From Shewanella atlantica (GTDB lineage: Bacteria; Pseudomonadota; Gammaproteobacteria; Enterobacterales; Shewanellaceae), in NCBI RefSeq assembly GCF_003966265.1, contig NZ_RXNV01000016.1:27679-91678 (forward strand): a stretch of DNA of 64,000 nucleotides, read 5' to 3'. Below the pieces are notes generated by a model that was given only the letters and a program-made list of their open reading frames with translations, did no database searches and had not been told where the DNA came from. The position numbers were made by a program, and so were the translations under genes. Shown in pieces: positions 54,596 through 63,063 of the stretch. Numbering within the stretch: position 1 is the stretch's first letter; every line of letters begins with the position of its first letter.

Positions 54596-55702
54596 ATGAT
54601 TACTGAAAAGCTGGTCGATTGGCTGGTTGTTAGTGCAGTATCCGGGCTAGGACCAGCCCGGATTCAACAATTGCTCAACTACATGGATGTAGAGGAACTT
54701 AGGCAGAGATTGGAGCATGAGAAAGATGCTTTACCTCTACCGGAGAGTCTGCTCAAGCGTGAGCTTGCCCCCGATTTTTCTCTTGTCGATTCGGCGTTAG
54801 ACTGGCTGCAAAGGTCATCACATCACCATATCGTTACCTTAGATGACCCCCATTATCCGAACTTGTTGAAACAGATATCCGATCCTCCATCGATATTGTT
54901 TATAAAGGGTGAGCCCGACACGCTCCTTATACCGAGTATTGCCGTTGTTGGCAGCCGCGCTGCAACGAGTGCGGGCTTACAATCGGCTTACCAGCTCGCG
55001 GGTGAACTCGGGTCCCTTGGCTTTTCTGTTTCCAGTGGAATGGCGGCGGGAGTCGATGGCGCAGCGCATCAGGCATGTATTGATAATAGTGGCAAAACCA
55101 TAGCGGTATTGGGAACCGGGGTTGAAGTTATTTACCCTCGTCGACATAAGAAGCTATATGAGAAAATTCAATATCATGGGGCTGTTATAAGTGAATTTTG
55201 GCCGGATGTCAGACCCTATGCCGGAAATTTTCCGAAACGAAACAGGATTATCAGCGGTCTATCATTAGGTACCTTGGTTGTTGAGGCCTGTCGGAAAAGT
55301 GGTTCATTAATCACAGCTCGATTGGCGTTGGAGCAGGGAAGAGAGGTGTTTGCGGTTCCGGGGAATATTTTGGGTGGGCAGAGCCAGGGTTGCCATGATC
55401 TATTGCGAGATGGAGCAAAACTTGTCGAGAATGTGGCCGATATAATAGAAGAAGTGTCAGCTTTATGTGATTTTCACCTTGAAGAACTGAAAAGTAGTCA
55501 CCATATAGGGGGGGAGAACACTTCAAATTTGCCATTTACCTCACTGTTAGCTAGTGTTGGTTATGAGACCACTCCAATTGATGTGGTGGTTGAGCATAGT
55601 GGAAAAGCCATAGAGTTAGTATTAGAGCAGTTGCTTGAACTTGAGCTACAAGGTTGGGTCGCTGTAGTACCCGGTGGTTATGTAAGACTAAGGAGGAGCT
55701 AG
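54596..55702 (+). CDS. dprA: DNA-processing protein DprA (Smf)
   Basis: A 368-residue protein that protects incoming single-stranded DNA and loads RecA in natural transformation. The N-terminal SAM-like region is followed by a Rossmann fold: VVGSRAATSAG, SGMAAGVDGAAHQACID, FPKRNRIISGLSLGTLVVEA and a C-terminal winged helix. It starts 47 bases after the LysM gene and is followed after 2 bases by smg. Its presence alone does not show competence. Confidence 0.97.
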   Translation: MITEKLVDWLVVSAVSGLGPARIQQLLNYMDVEELRQRLEHEKDALPLPESLLKRELAPDFSLVDSALDWLQRSSHHHIVTLDDPHYPNLLKQISDPPSILFIKGEPDTLLIPSIAVVGSRAATSAGLQSAYQLAGELGSLGFSVSSGMAAGVDGAAHQACIDNSGKTIAVLGTGVEVIYPRRHKKLYEKIQYHGAVISEFWPDVRPYAGNFPKRNRIISGLSLGTLVVEACRKSGSLITARLALEQGREVFAVPGNILGGQSQGCHDLLRDGAKLVENVADIIEEVSALCDFHLEELKSSHHIGGENTSNLPFTSLLASVGYETTPIDVVVEHSGKAIELVLEQLLELELQGWVAVVPGGYVRLRRS

Positions 55703-55704
55703 TC

Positions 55705-56178
55705 ATGTTTGATATCCTCATGTATCTATTTGAAAACTATGTTCACAGCGAAGTAGAATTCTTAGTGGATGAAGATGAGCTCACTCAGGAGCTCACCCGT
55801 GCTGGTTTTCATCAGTCCGAAATTATTAAGGCATTATCTTGGCTTGAAAACTTAGCCGAGTTGCAAGAGGGTGATACACCTTACCTTTGTGATCACGCCC
55901 AACACTCTTTCCGGATTTATACTCAGAAAGAGATGGATAAGCTTGATGTCGAATGTCGTGGTTTTCTACTTTTTCTGGAGCAGATTAAAGTGCTCAGTGT
56001 AGAAACTCGCGAAATGGTGATAGATCGGGTCATGGAACTGGATGAGCCAGCCCTTATTTTGGAAGATCTTAAGTGGGTTGTTTTAATGGTGCTATTTAAT
56101 GCTCCTGGAAATGAGTCTGCTTATGAACAGATGGAAGATCTGATCTTTGAACAGCCAGATGGACGATTACACTCTTAA
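55705..56178 (+). CDS. smg: DUF494 family protein Smg
   Basis: A 157-residue acidic protein of the Smg family (DUF494), widely conserved next to dprA, role unknown. It begins MFDILMYLFENYVHSE, the family's start, with the ATG at 55705 and an AGGAGG ribosome site upstream that overlaps the dprA end. The upstream extension of this frame reads into dprA and is not used. A terminator follows at 56195-56215. Confidence 0.95.
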   Translation: MFDILMYLFENYVHSEVEFLVDEDELTQELTRAGFHQSEIIKALSWLENLAELQEGDTPYLCDHAQHSFRIYTQKEMDKLDVECRGFLLFLEQIKVLSVETREMVIDRVMELDEPALILEDLKWVVLMVLFNAPGNESAYEQMEDLIFEQPDGRLHS

Positions 56179-56194
56179 CTTCGCTTGAAATAAG

Positions 56195-56215
56195 AAGGAG
56201 GCATAACGCCTCCTT
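56195..56215 (+). terminator. smg terminator
   Basis: AAGGAGGC and GCCTCCTT form an 8-bp stem with an ATAAC loop, followed by TTT. Confidence 0.85.
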
Positions 56216-56597
56216 TTTGTGTCTGGAACACTTATGTCTATTTGCCATGGATGGAAACAAATTGACTTTGTACATGGACTTCTTGTCTATAAAATTATCC
56301 CCGAACGCAGGGTGCCAGATGTTCCCTACATCTGTAGCACATTTCCTCCTTCCTTGGAGGTCAGATAGCATTGGAGGAGTTGTGTCTGACCATTAATGTT
56401 CCCCCTGTTTTGCTCAAAAAGCATTGGCATTTCCTCCATTGACCCATAGGGTCTGTGATATTCCTGATATCACTCAGGCATTTCCCACGTCCGTGTGGGT
56501 CAGATGGGAAATGTCTTTAAAGCGCCAGGAACGCTTAAGACCGTGGCATTCAGAACACTTATGTCCGCAATATTTATTTCTGTAGCATTCAGGAAGA
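56216..56597. repeat. Intergenic hairpin-rich region (copy D)
   Basis: Between smg and the convergent collagenase-like gene. Three small hairpins, CCTCC/GGAGG (56345-56360), GACCC/GGGTC (56441-56453) and CCCAC/GTGGG (56484-56499), are each preceded by (G)CATTTCC or CATTTCCTCC. A CCTGA/TCAGG stem lies between the last two. Related to part of copy B at about 4290 in reverse complement. I see no gene. Confidence 0.5.
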
Positions 56598-58370
56598 TTA
56601 ATAATGCAGGTGTTGTCTGTCTTGCTTGAGGTGCTCAGGCTTTAAGTAATCCCGATAGCTATATCTGTTTTGCTTATTGAGCCTGGGCTTTGCTTTCTCT
56701 TCGCTATCATCAAACTGTTGTACCTGCATATTTAGCCAATCTGAAAATTCAGCCTGATGATCGGTGAGCTTGGCCATCAATTTATCATAACCTTCAAAGT
56801 AATCCGTTTTTAAAAAATGACTCAATTGAACGAAATCTGAATGGTGATTCTCAACCAGAAAACGCACCGCCATATAACTCCATTTATATGTTCTGTCTTG
56901 GCCGTCTTTATACTCAGTGGCAAAAACCTCTTCGAGGCTGGGTGCCTTATCAATATCCTGCTTAATCACTTTTAGCGTATCTGGATTGTCGTTGCCCTTG
57001 GATATGTATTCGGCTAAGCCTTCTGACCACCACACCATTTTTTCCGGGAAGTGTCCGAACCCACCATATTTGACGAAATGTCCGTCGAGGTAATGTACGT
57101 ACTCATGGTTTAAATTCCAGATAGCAAATTCGGGTTCTATCCAGAACTGTCGGTAAGCAAAGAATGTCGCCTGATTGCCTGGCTTAGATGGAGTGCCTTC
57201 GATATACATGCCGCCATTATCAGTATCTATGTCGAAAAGCAGTTGTCCGTATGCGTTGTACTGGCTCCAGTTTCTAAATGCAACAACACGTAGTGCATTG
57301 TTGAAATCATTGGCAGTAGGCTGATATTGGGTTTCCAGAATTTGATGAAAGTGACTCTCTTGTGAGGTTAGTTTACTGCAGCTCGTCGCCAGCTCTTGCT
57401 CATTTAAGTCTTGTGCCAGAATGAACAGACTGTCAGAGCATGAATGCTTGATAGGCAGAATATCTTCTAATTTGAGTATACGGCAGATCTCACTGCTTTC
57501 CTGACACGCCTCTTTACCCGCAAAAGCGTTGACGTGATAGCCTAAGGTATAGGTATCTTTTGCTTTTGCTCCGCGTAACTTAATGTCTTGCTTAGCTATG
57601 TCGGCAACTTCGTCATCGACCCTCTGCTCTGCAGCTGTAGGCTCATCACTCTCACTTGCCGGCAGTGCTAAACGGTACAGCCCTAAAGCCCAGTAAGCAT
57701 TTGCTTTAGGCCAGTCATTACCGGACCTTATGCTTGTCGGTGATGCTGCAAACTCCAGTAGAGGACGAGCCAAATCCTGTTTTACCAATAACTTGTTAAG
57801 ATCTCCATCCGCTTCTTTTCTGGCGGTATTTAATAGTAGACCGTAGGCTCTAAGCGTTTCCCACAGGGCGTAATCATTTTCTGTATTGGAATCGCTCAGT
57901 CCGAGTGAAGATAGTTGCGAGTCGAGTTGAGGTAAGAGCTTAGCCAGTTGTGCTGTCCGTTCGCTGTTAGCGTAGTAACGATACAGGGTCACTGCATATT
58001 GTTCCTGTAGACGAGAAGAAAGACTCAGTAACTCATTATTGGCGAGTTGTTTAAGACCAAAGGTGAGTGCCTCAATGCTGGTTTCATCAAGCTCATCGAT
58101 GGGCCCAAAATAGCTAAACGCGCGTAGATAATAAAGCAGGTTATCGGCTTGCTGTCGATCGCTCGTGGTCGCTAAGGCGAGAGCTACCTGTTCAAATGAG
58201 TTTTTGTTTAACTGCGGGTTACTGGCATCAAAAAATGAATCTGTATTGGCCTGATTAATCTGGCTGATGAGCGCCTGGTCTACTATTAAGTTAGGGTGGC
58301 TGCTACACCCACTTAGTGTCATGAGTGCGGGTGAGAGAAGTGTGATAGCAATAAGAAAACGGCGAAACAT
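56598..58370 (-). CDS. Collagenase-like (peptidase M9) lipoprotein
   Basis: A 590-residue lipoprotein. The lipobox LSGC puts the lipidated Cys at residue 22. The C-terminal half has the zinc site HEYVH at 422-426 and a third ligand Glu at 454 (28 residues later), inside WWSEGLAEY, as in microbial collagenases. NGGMYIEG and GNQATFFAY are further family motifs of peptidase M9. The N-terminal half resembles the helical activator domain of these enzymes. It lacks the PKD and collagen-binding domains of large clostridial enzymes, so the substrate may be small or cell-bound. It is an accessory gene inserted in the dprA-yrdD block. Confidence 0.82.
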   Translation of the reverse strand: MFRRFLIAITLLSPALMTLSGCSSHPNLIVDQALISQINQANTDSFFDASNPQLNKNSFEQVALALATTSDRQQADNLLYYLRAFSYFGPIDELDETSIEALTFGLKQLANNELLSLSSRLQEQYAVTLYRYYANSERTAQLAKLLPQLDSQLSSLGLSDSNTENDYALWETLRAYGLLLNTARKEADGDLNKLLVKQDLARPLLEFAASPTSIRSGNDWPKANAYWALGLYRLALPASESDEPTAAEQRVDDEVADIAKQDIKLRGAKAKDTYTLGYHVNAFAGKEACQESSEICRILKLEDILPIKHSCSDSLFILAQDLNEQELATSCSKLTSQESHFHQILETQYQPTANDFNNALRVVAFRNWSQYNAYGQLLFDIDTDNGGMYIEGTPSKPGNQATFFAYRQFWIEPEFAIWNLNHEYVHYLDGHFVKYGGFGHFPEKMVWWSEGLAEYISKGNDNPDTLKVIKQDIDKAPSLEEVFATEYKDGQDRTYKWSYMAVRFLVENHHSDFVQLSHFLKTDYFEGYDKLMAKLTDHQAEFSDWLNMQVQQFDDSEEKAKPRLNKQNRYSYRDYLKPEHLKQDRQHLHY

Positions 58371-58504
58371 AATGACTCCTTTATTTTTGCATACAATATA
58401 CCGGCGATAATATCATATAGCCAAGGTTAATTAGTAGAAATTGCCATTTCCCTGCATTGTCATAGCTTGATAAAATATGAACACCTTCTGTAAGTGAGAT
58501 AACC

Positions 58505-59068
58505 ATGTCTAAAATCGATCAACAGCTATTTAGCTCCCATGAACATGCACTCGAGAAAGAGTTTGAGCTTTGTCCTAAGTGTGGCTGTGAACTATCGGTA
58601 AAAAATAGTAAACATGGTGGTTTCATCGGTTGTAATAACTACCCGACCTGTGATTATACCCGGCCACTGGTGCAGCACGAGTCGATAGAAACTCAGGTGA
58701 TTGAGGGGTCTCAATGTCCGGAGTGTGGACACGAGCTGGCAGTAAAGTCCGGACGATTTGGCATTTTCATCGGTTGTACTCAATATCCTGAATGCAAACA
58801 TATTGAGAAACAAGACCAAGAGGTGGGGGAGGAAGAGATACCTTGTCCTATCTGTACTAAAGGCCATATTGAGCACAGAACCAATCGTTTTGGTAAAAGC
58901 TTTTATGCATGCAGTGGTTACCCTAAGTGCAAGTTTCTGGTTAATTACCCACCTGTGCATGAAACCTGTCCTGATTGCGGTTTTGGTATCCTGGTCGAAC
59001 GTAAGGGAGCGGCAGGGGCACGTTTAGAGTGTCCGAAAAAGCAATGTAAGTATAAGCGCCCTTTATAG
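58505..59068 (+). CDS. yrdD: DNA topoisomerase-type zinc-finger protein (YrdD-like)
   Basis: A 187-residue protein made of four C4 zinc-finger modules of the topoisomerase I C-terminal type: CPKCGCELSVKNS...CNNYPTC, CPECGHELAVKSG...CTQYPEC, CPICTKGHIEHRT...CSGYPKC and CPDCGFGILVERK...CPKKQCK. Such modules bind single-stranded DNA. It has no catalytic domain. It lies upstream of tsaC, as yrdD does in E. coli. It might also be the remains of a topoisomerase tail. Confidence 0.9.
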   Translation: MSKIDQQLFSSHEHALEKEFELCPKCGCELSVKNSKHGGFIGCNNYPTCDYTRPLVQHESIETQVIEGSQCPECGHELAVKSGRFGIFIGCTQYPECKHIEKQDQEVGEEEIPCPICTKGHIEHRTNRFGKSFYACSGYPKCKFLVNYPPVHETCPDCGFGILVERKGAAGARLECPKKQCKYKRPL

Positions 59069-59165
59069 GGTGTGATTGTTAGTATTAGGGAACTCTGTAT
59101 AATTCCATTTATCGAGTTAGTGGTATTAAAGCCGCTTGGGTAAATAAGTTTTTTAAGGTTTTGTT

Positions 59166-59723
59166 ATGCTGCAACAGGCTCCAGACGAGGTTCAGGAGAT
59201 TATCGAACAGGGCGGTGTCGTCGCTTACCCTACCGAGGCTGTCTATGGCTTAGGCTGTGATCCTGATAATGATGTCGCAATAGGTAGATTGCTTGCATTA
59301 AAGAAGCGCCCCTGGCAGAAAGGGCTTATCTTGGTTGCCAGTGATTATCAGCAACTACTCCCCTATATTGATGAATCAAAGCTAAACAATGAGCAGTTAA
59401 ATAAGGTATTTGGTAAGTGGCCTGGACCATTTACCTTTATCATGCCGATTAAGCCCGGGATCTCAAATTTGCTATGTGGCAGTTTTAACTCGCTTGCAGT
59501 TAGAGTGTCTTCCCATCCAACTATTCAAGCTGTCTGTCAGAAGCTTGGTAAACCATTGGTTTCGACTAGTGCTAATCATGCCGGCGACCCTCCGGCTATG
59601 AGCAGTGAAGAGGTTATTGCTAAATTTGATGGTGAGATCGATGCCCTGATAGCTGGCTCTCTTGGAGCTGAGCGAAAACCATCAACAATCGTCGATGCGA
59701 TCAGTGGCAAAGTGTTACGTTAG
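59166..59723 (+). CDS. tsaC: Threonylcarbamoyl-AMP synthase
   Basis: A 185-residue enzyme of the YrdC/Sua5 family that makes threonylcarbamoyl-adenylate for the t6A modification of ANN-reading tRNAs. VVAYPTEAVYGLGCDPDN is the substrate-binding loop, LKKRPWQKGLI the basic stretch and STSANHAGDPPAMSSEEV the C-terminal signature. It is a stand-alone YrdC domain. It starts 97 bases after yrdD and is followed by hemF after 33 bases. Confidence 0.97.
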   Translation: MLQQAPDEVQEIIEQGGVVAYPTEAVYGLGCDPDNDVAIGRLLALKKRPWQKGLILVASDYQQLLPYIDESKLNNEQLNKVFGKWPGPFTFIMPIKPGISNLLCGSFNSLAVRVSSHPTIQAVCQKLGKPLVSTSANHAGDPPAMSSEEVIAKFDGEIDALIAGSLGAERKPSTIVDAISGKVLR

Positions 59724-59756
59724 ACAATCGAAAATAAATAATAAAAAGGAATCATT

Positions 59757-60677
59757 ATGTCTGTGCCAGACACCAGTGCAGTAAAGGCGTTTTTACTCGA
59801 TCTTCAACAGCGAATTTGTGAAGGTTTGGAGCAGTTAGATGGAGAAGGGGTGTTTGAGGCAGATTCCTGGAAGCGTGAAGAAGGAGGCGGTGGTACAAGC
59901 CGTGTATTAACCAATGGCAAAGTATTCGAGCAAGCAGGTGTAAACTTTTCTCATGTTACCGGTGCCGCAATGCCGGCATCGGCAACGGCTCACAGGCCAG
60001 AACTTGCAGGGCGTAGCTTTGAGGCTATGGGAGTTTCTTTAGTTATTCACCCAAAGAATCCATTTATTCCTACAACTCATGCCAATGTTCGCTTTTTTAT
60101 CGCTCAAAAAGAGGGAGCCGACCCGGTTTGGTGGTTTGGCGGTGGTTTCGACCTTACTCCCTATTATCCTTTTGAGGAGGATGTGATCGAATGGCACCAG
60201 AATGCCTATAACTTATGCCTGCCATTTGGTGAATCTGTTTATCCTAAATATAAGAAGTGGTGTGATGAATACTTCTTCTTACCCCATCGAAATGAAACTC
60301 GTGGTGTGGGCGGTTTGTTCTTCGACGATCTCAATCAAGACGGTTTTGAAAAAAGCTTCGAGTTTATGCAAGCTGTCGGTAATGGTTTCTTAACCTCATA
60401 CGCTCCAATTGTCGAGCGCCGTAAAGATACCGAATATGGCGAGAAAGAGCGGGAGTTCCAACTATACCGTCGTGGACGTTATGTTGAGTTTAATCTGGTC
60501 TACGATAGAGGAACCTTGTTTGGCTTGCAAACCGGTGGCCGAACCGAGTCTATATTGATGTCTATGCCGCCGCTTGTTCGCTGGCAGTATGCTTATACCC
60601 CCGAGGCTAACTCAGCTGAAGCACTTCTTTATACCGATTTTTTGAAACCGAGAGACTGGTTGGGTTTAGATAAGTAA
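59757..60677 (+). CDS. hemF: Coproporphyrinogen III oxidase, oxygen-dependent
   Basis: A 306-residue enzyme that decarboxylates coproporphyrinogen III to protoporphyrinogen IX with oxygen. The signatures HPKNPFIPTTHANVRFF, VWWFGGGFDLTPYYPF and RRGRYVEFNLVYDRGTLFGLQTGGRTESILMSMPP (quoted in parts; the FNLVYDRGT core at about residue 245) are present. The ending RDWLGLDK is the family's tail. Its last part is duplicated downstream in tandem (see 60572-61268). AAAAGGA precedes the ATG. It is followed by no gene on the same strand before aroE. Confidence 0.98.
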   Translation: MSVPDTSAVKAFLLDLQQRICEGLEQLDGEGVFEADSWKREEGGGGTSRVLTNGKVFEQAGVNFSHVTGAAMPASATAHRPELAGRSFEAMGVSLVIHPKNPFIPTTHANVRFFIAQKEGADPVWWFGGGFDLTPYYPFEEDVIEWHQNAYNLCLPFGESVYPKYKKWCDEYFFLPHRNETRGVGGLFFDDLNQDGFEKSFEFMQAVGNGFLTSYAPIVERRKDTEYGEKEREFQLYRRGRYVEFNLVYDRGTLFGLQTGGRTESILMSMPPLVRWQYAYTPEANSAEALLYTDFLKPRDWLGLDK

Positions 60678-61268
60678 AGCATTTTATACGCACGGGCATC
60701 AGGTCGTTACCAAAACGATGTTGATGTCTATGCCCTATATCCAGACTCTTGTTCGCTGGCAGTATGCTTATACCCCCGAGGCTAACTCAGCTGAAGCTCT
60801 TCTTTATACCGACTTTTTGAAGCCGAGAGATTGGTTGGGCTTAGATAAATAAAGCATTTTATACGCACGGGCATCAGGTCGTTACCAAAACGATGTTGAT
60901 GTCTATGCCCTATATCCAGACTCTTGTTCGCTGGCAGTATGCTTATACCCCCGAGGCTAACTCAGCTGAAGCACTTCTTTATACCGACTTTTTGAAGCCG
61001 AGAGACTGGTTGGGTTTAGATAAATAAAGCATTTTATAGGCATGGGCTCAGAACGTTATCAGAACGATGTTGATGTCTATGCCCTATATCCAGACTCTTG
61101 TTCGCTGGCAGTATGCCTATACGCCGGAAGCTGGTTCTGCGGAAGCTAAACTCTACACCGATTTCTTGAAACCGAGAGATTGATTAGGCTTAGATAAATA
61201 AGGCACTTTATACGCACGGGCATCAGGTCGTTACTAAAACGATGTTGATGTCTATGCCCTATATTCAG
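60572..61268 (+). repeat. 175-bp tandem array containing copies of the hemF 3' end
   Basis: After hemF, the unit [last ~105 bases of hemF from CTTGTTCGC + about 70 bases with a GGGCAT...ATGCCC hairpin] recurs. Reference ATGs of successive copies are at 60558 (in hemF), 60724, 60899, 61073 and 61248, giving spacings of 166 (lacks a 9-base insert), 175, 174 and 175. Copies at 60724 and 60899 are near-identical to hemF; the copy at 61073 is clearly diverged (GSAEAKLYTDF, then a stop after KPRD); the last is only a fragment. Confidence 0.95.
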
Positions 61269-61312
61269 TTGAGATTGTCCTTCAAGACTAACTAATTAGC
61301 ATATTACTAGGT
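60678..61312. other. hemF-downstream region without conventional gene
   Basis: Occupied by the tandem array. Each full copy leaves a small open frame: 60724-60852 and 60899-61027 (42 residues, MSMPYIQTLVRWQYAYTPEA...), and 61073-61183 (36 residues). No ribosome site precedes them, so translation is doubtful. Confidence 0.6.
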
Positions 61313-61762
61313 TTATTGGTTACGCATGTTGTCGGCTAGAGTACTTATTGCCTGAAATATTGCAGTTTGATGTTCCTCCTCTTTAATCTCAATCTCAATG
61401 GCTTGCTTCATACAAAATAACCATTGGTCCCGCATCTCCATATCGATCTTAAATGGCATGTGACGTGCTCGCAAAGCCGGGTGGCCATACTTCTGCTCAA
61501 ATAATCCCGGGCCGCCTAGCCAACCACTTAGGAATTCAAATAACTTCTGTTCGGATTCTTCAATTGGTGCCTGATGAATCGATAGTAATTCACTGGCACG
61601 CCCTTGCTCCTGCATCTGCAGATAAAATTGATGTGCCAAAGCGCGTATAACAGGCTCCCCGCCAATGAGATCGTAAGCGTTGGATTGTCTGGTGTTTCTT
61701 GAGTTACTGATATCTTCCGATGAGCCAGATTTTCTTTGGAAGAGTTTTTTGAACCAATTCAT
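61313..61762 (-). CDS. Group II truncated haemoglobin
   Basis: A 149-residue protein. The fold signature is YDLIGGEPVIRALAHQFYLQM with GWLGGPGLFEQKYGHPALRARH, typical of group II (O-type) truncated haemoglobins that bind oxygen or nitric oxide. The conserved Trp of the G8 region (WLFCMKQAI) is present, and the proximal His is probably the one in YGHPALRARH. A 20-residue basic extension precedes the globin domain. It is convergent to hemF and divergent from aroE. A respiration or NO-detoxification role is an inference. Confidence 0.85.
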   Translation of the reverse strand: MNWFKKLFQRKSGSSEDISNSRNTRQSNAYDLIGGEPVIRALAHQFYLQMQEQGRASELLSIHQAPIEESEQKLFEFLSGWLGGPGLFEQKYGHPALRARHMPFKIDMEMRDQWLFCMKQAIEIEIKEEEHQTAIFQAISTLADNMRNQ

Positions 61763-61919
61763 AATCGATTTAATAACGATAGGACAGATGTTGCTGTGAT
61801 TATATCAAGCTTGGCAATCAAAAAATGCCAAGAATATGAAGAGTAATCAATTGCACCTGAGCATAGTCTGAGTAGACTAGTGAAACAGTTGCAAAGCCCT
61901 TCTATATTTGAGACCAGTC

Positions 61920-62735
61920 ATGACTGATAAATACGCCGTTTTCGGCAACCCGATTGCCCACAGTAAATCTCCGCTGATCCATGGCCTATTTGCGCAAGAA
62001 ACGGAACAAACTCTGGAGTATGAGGCAATACTTGCCCCAGTCGATGAGTTTGCCTCCTGCTTGAATGAGTTCTGGAAAGTAAATGGTAAAGGGGCCAATG
62101 TCACTGTGCCTTTTAAAGAGCAAGCTTTTGATTTGTGTGATGAATTGAGTGAGCAGGCTCGGCTGGCCGGAGCTGTAAATACCTTAACCTTATTGCCTAA
62201 CGGTGGTGTACGTGGGGATAACACCGATGGTTTGGGGTTAGTGGCGGATTTGAAAAGACATATAGGCGAACTGAATGGTTTATCTGTTTTACTGGTGGGT
62301 GCTGGTGGGGCTGCCAGAGGAAGTGTCCTACCGCTACTTCAATCCGGCATTTGTAAGTTGACGATTGTAAATCGTACACAGAGTAAAGCAGAGCGACTCG
62401 CTGAGTGTTTCAGTCGTTATGGTGATGTGTGCTCTTTGCCGATGGAACATGATAATCAAAGCTATGACATCATTATTAACTCGACCTCTTCCAGTTTAAG
62501 CGGAGAGGTGCCTAACTTGTCGACTCAAGTTATAGGTACGAGTACCGTTTGCTACGATATGATGTATGGAAAAGAACCTACATCTTTTAATATTTGGGCA
62601 GAAGGACACGGTGCAAAGCTGACTTTAGATGGTTTAGGTATGCTGGTTGGTCAAGCTGCCCAAAGTTTTGCTATTTGGCGCAAGGTTAAGCCTAATGTAG
62701 AACCGGTATTAGTCGAACTTAGAACCTTGCTTTAA
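61920..62735 (+). CDS. aroE: Shikimate dehydrogenase
   Basis: A 271-residue NADP-dependent enzyme that reduces 3-dehydroshikimate to shikimate. FGNPIAHSKSPLIHG is the shikimate-binding part, NVTVPFKEQAF has the catalytic Lys, DNTDGLG the Asp, and VGAGGAARGSVL the NADP-binding loop. The frame runs on to 61908 through a TTG; the ATG at 61920 gives the E. coli-like length. It is followed after 14 bases by the DUF1488 gene, as in the known E. coli aroE-yrdB order. Confidence 0.97.
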   Translation: MTDKYAVFGNPIAHSKSPLIHGLFAQETEQTLEYEAILAPVDEFASCLNEFWKVNGKGANVTVPFKEQAFDLCDELSEQARLAGAVNTLTLLPNGGVRGDNTDGLGLVADLKRHIGELNGLSVLLVGAGGAARGSVLPLLQSGICKLTIVNRTQSKAERLAECFSRYGDVCSLPMEHDNQSYDIIINSTSSSLSGEVPNLSTQVIGTSTVCYDMMYGKEPTSFNIWAEGHGAKLTLDGLGMLVGQAAQSFAIWRKVKPNVEPVLVELRTLL

Positions 62736-62749
62736 AAAGAAGAGGTAAT

Positions 62750-63028
62750 ATGAATCAGAATATTCTGTTTCCTGATCTGCAGGATTGGGATGAACAAACG
62801 CAATCAGTCGTCTTTCCGGCACAAGTACAAGGTGCGAATATTGAATGTCGTATAGGGTTAGCTAAGTTATCCGAAATAGCATTAACGCTCTTAAAAAGTA
62901 CCGACAGCGGTATCAAAGAGAAAGCGTTAACCATATTTGAAGAATATAGATTCGATATTGAAGAAGAGGTTGAAACGCTCATCGAACGCGAGTCATTCGA
63001 TGAGCTGGGCCGACTTGTTGTAAAGTAA
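62750..63028 (+). CDS. DUF1488 protein
   Basis: A 92-residue acidic soluble protein of the DUF1488 family (E. coli YrdB counterpart in position). The family's FPDLQDWDEQTQSVVFPAQVQG start (quoted in part) and a helical C-terminal half with FDELGRLVV are seen. Function unknown. An AGAGG ribosome site precedes the ATG. It is probably co-transcribed with aroE. Confidence 0.88.
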   Translation: MNQNILFPDLQDWDEQTQSVVFPAQVQGANIECRIGLAKLSEIALTLLKSTDSGIKEKALTIFEEYRFDIEEEVETLIERESFDELGRLVVK

Positions 63029-63063
63029 GCTCCTATTAATAAGCTCCAGTCAAAGAGTGGTGA

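Noticed and set aside
60724..61183. Three small genes of 36-42 codons after hemF
   Set aside because: They are fragments of hemF with no ribosome-binding site; kept only as a note.
60678..61268. CRISPR-like array downstream of hemF
   Set aside because: The repeat is 175 bp, contains hemF-like coding sequence, and has no short unique spacers of constant length. It is a tandem duplication, not a CRISPR.
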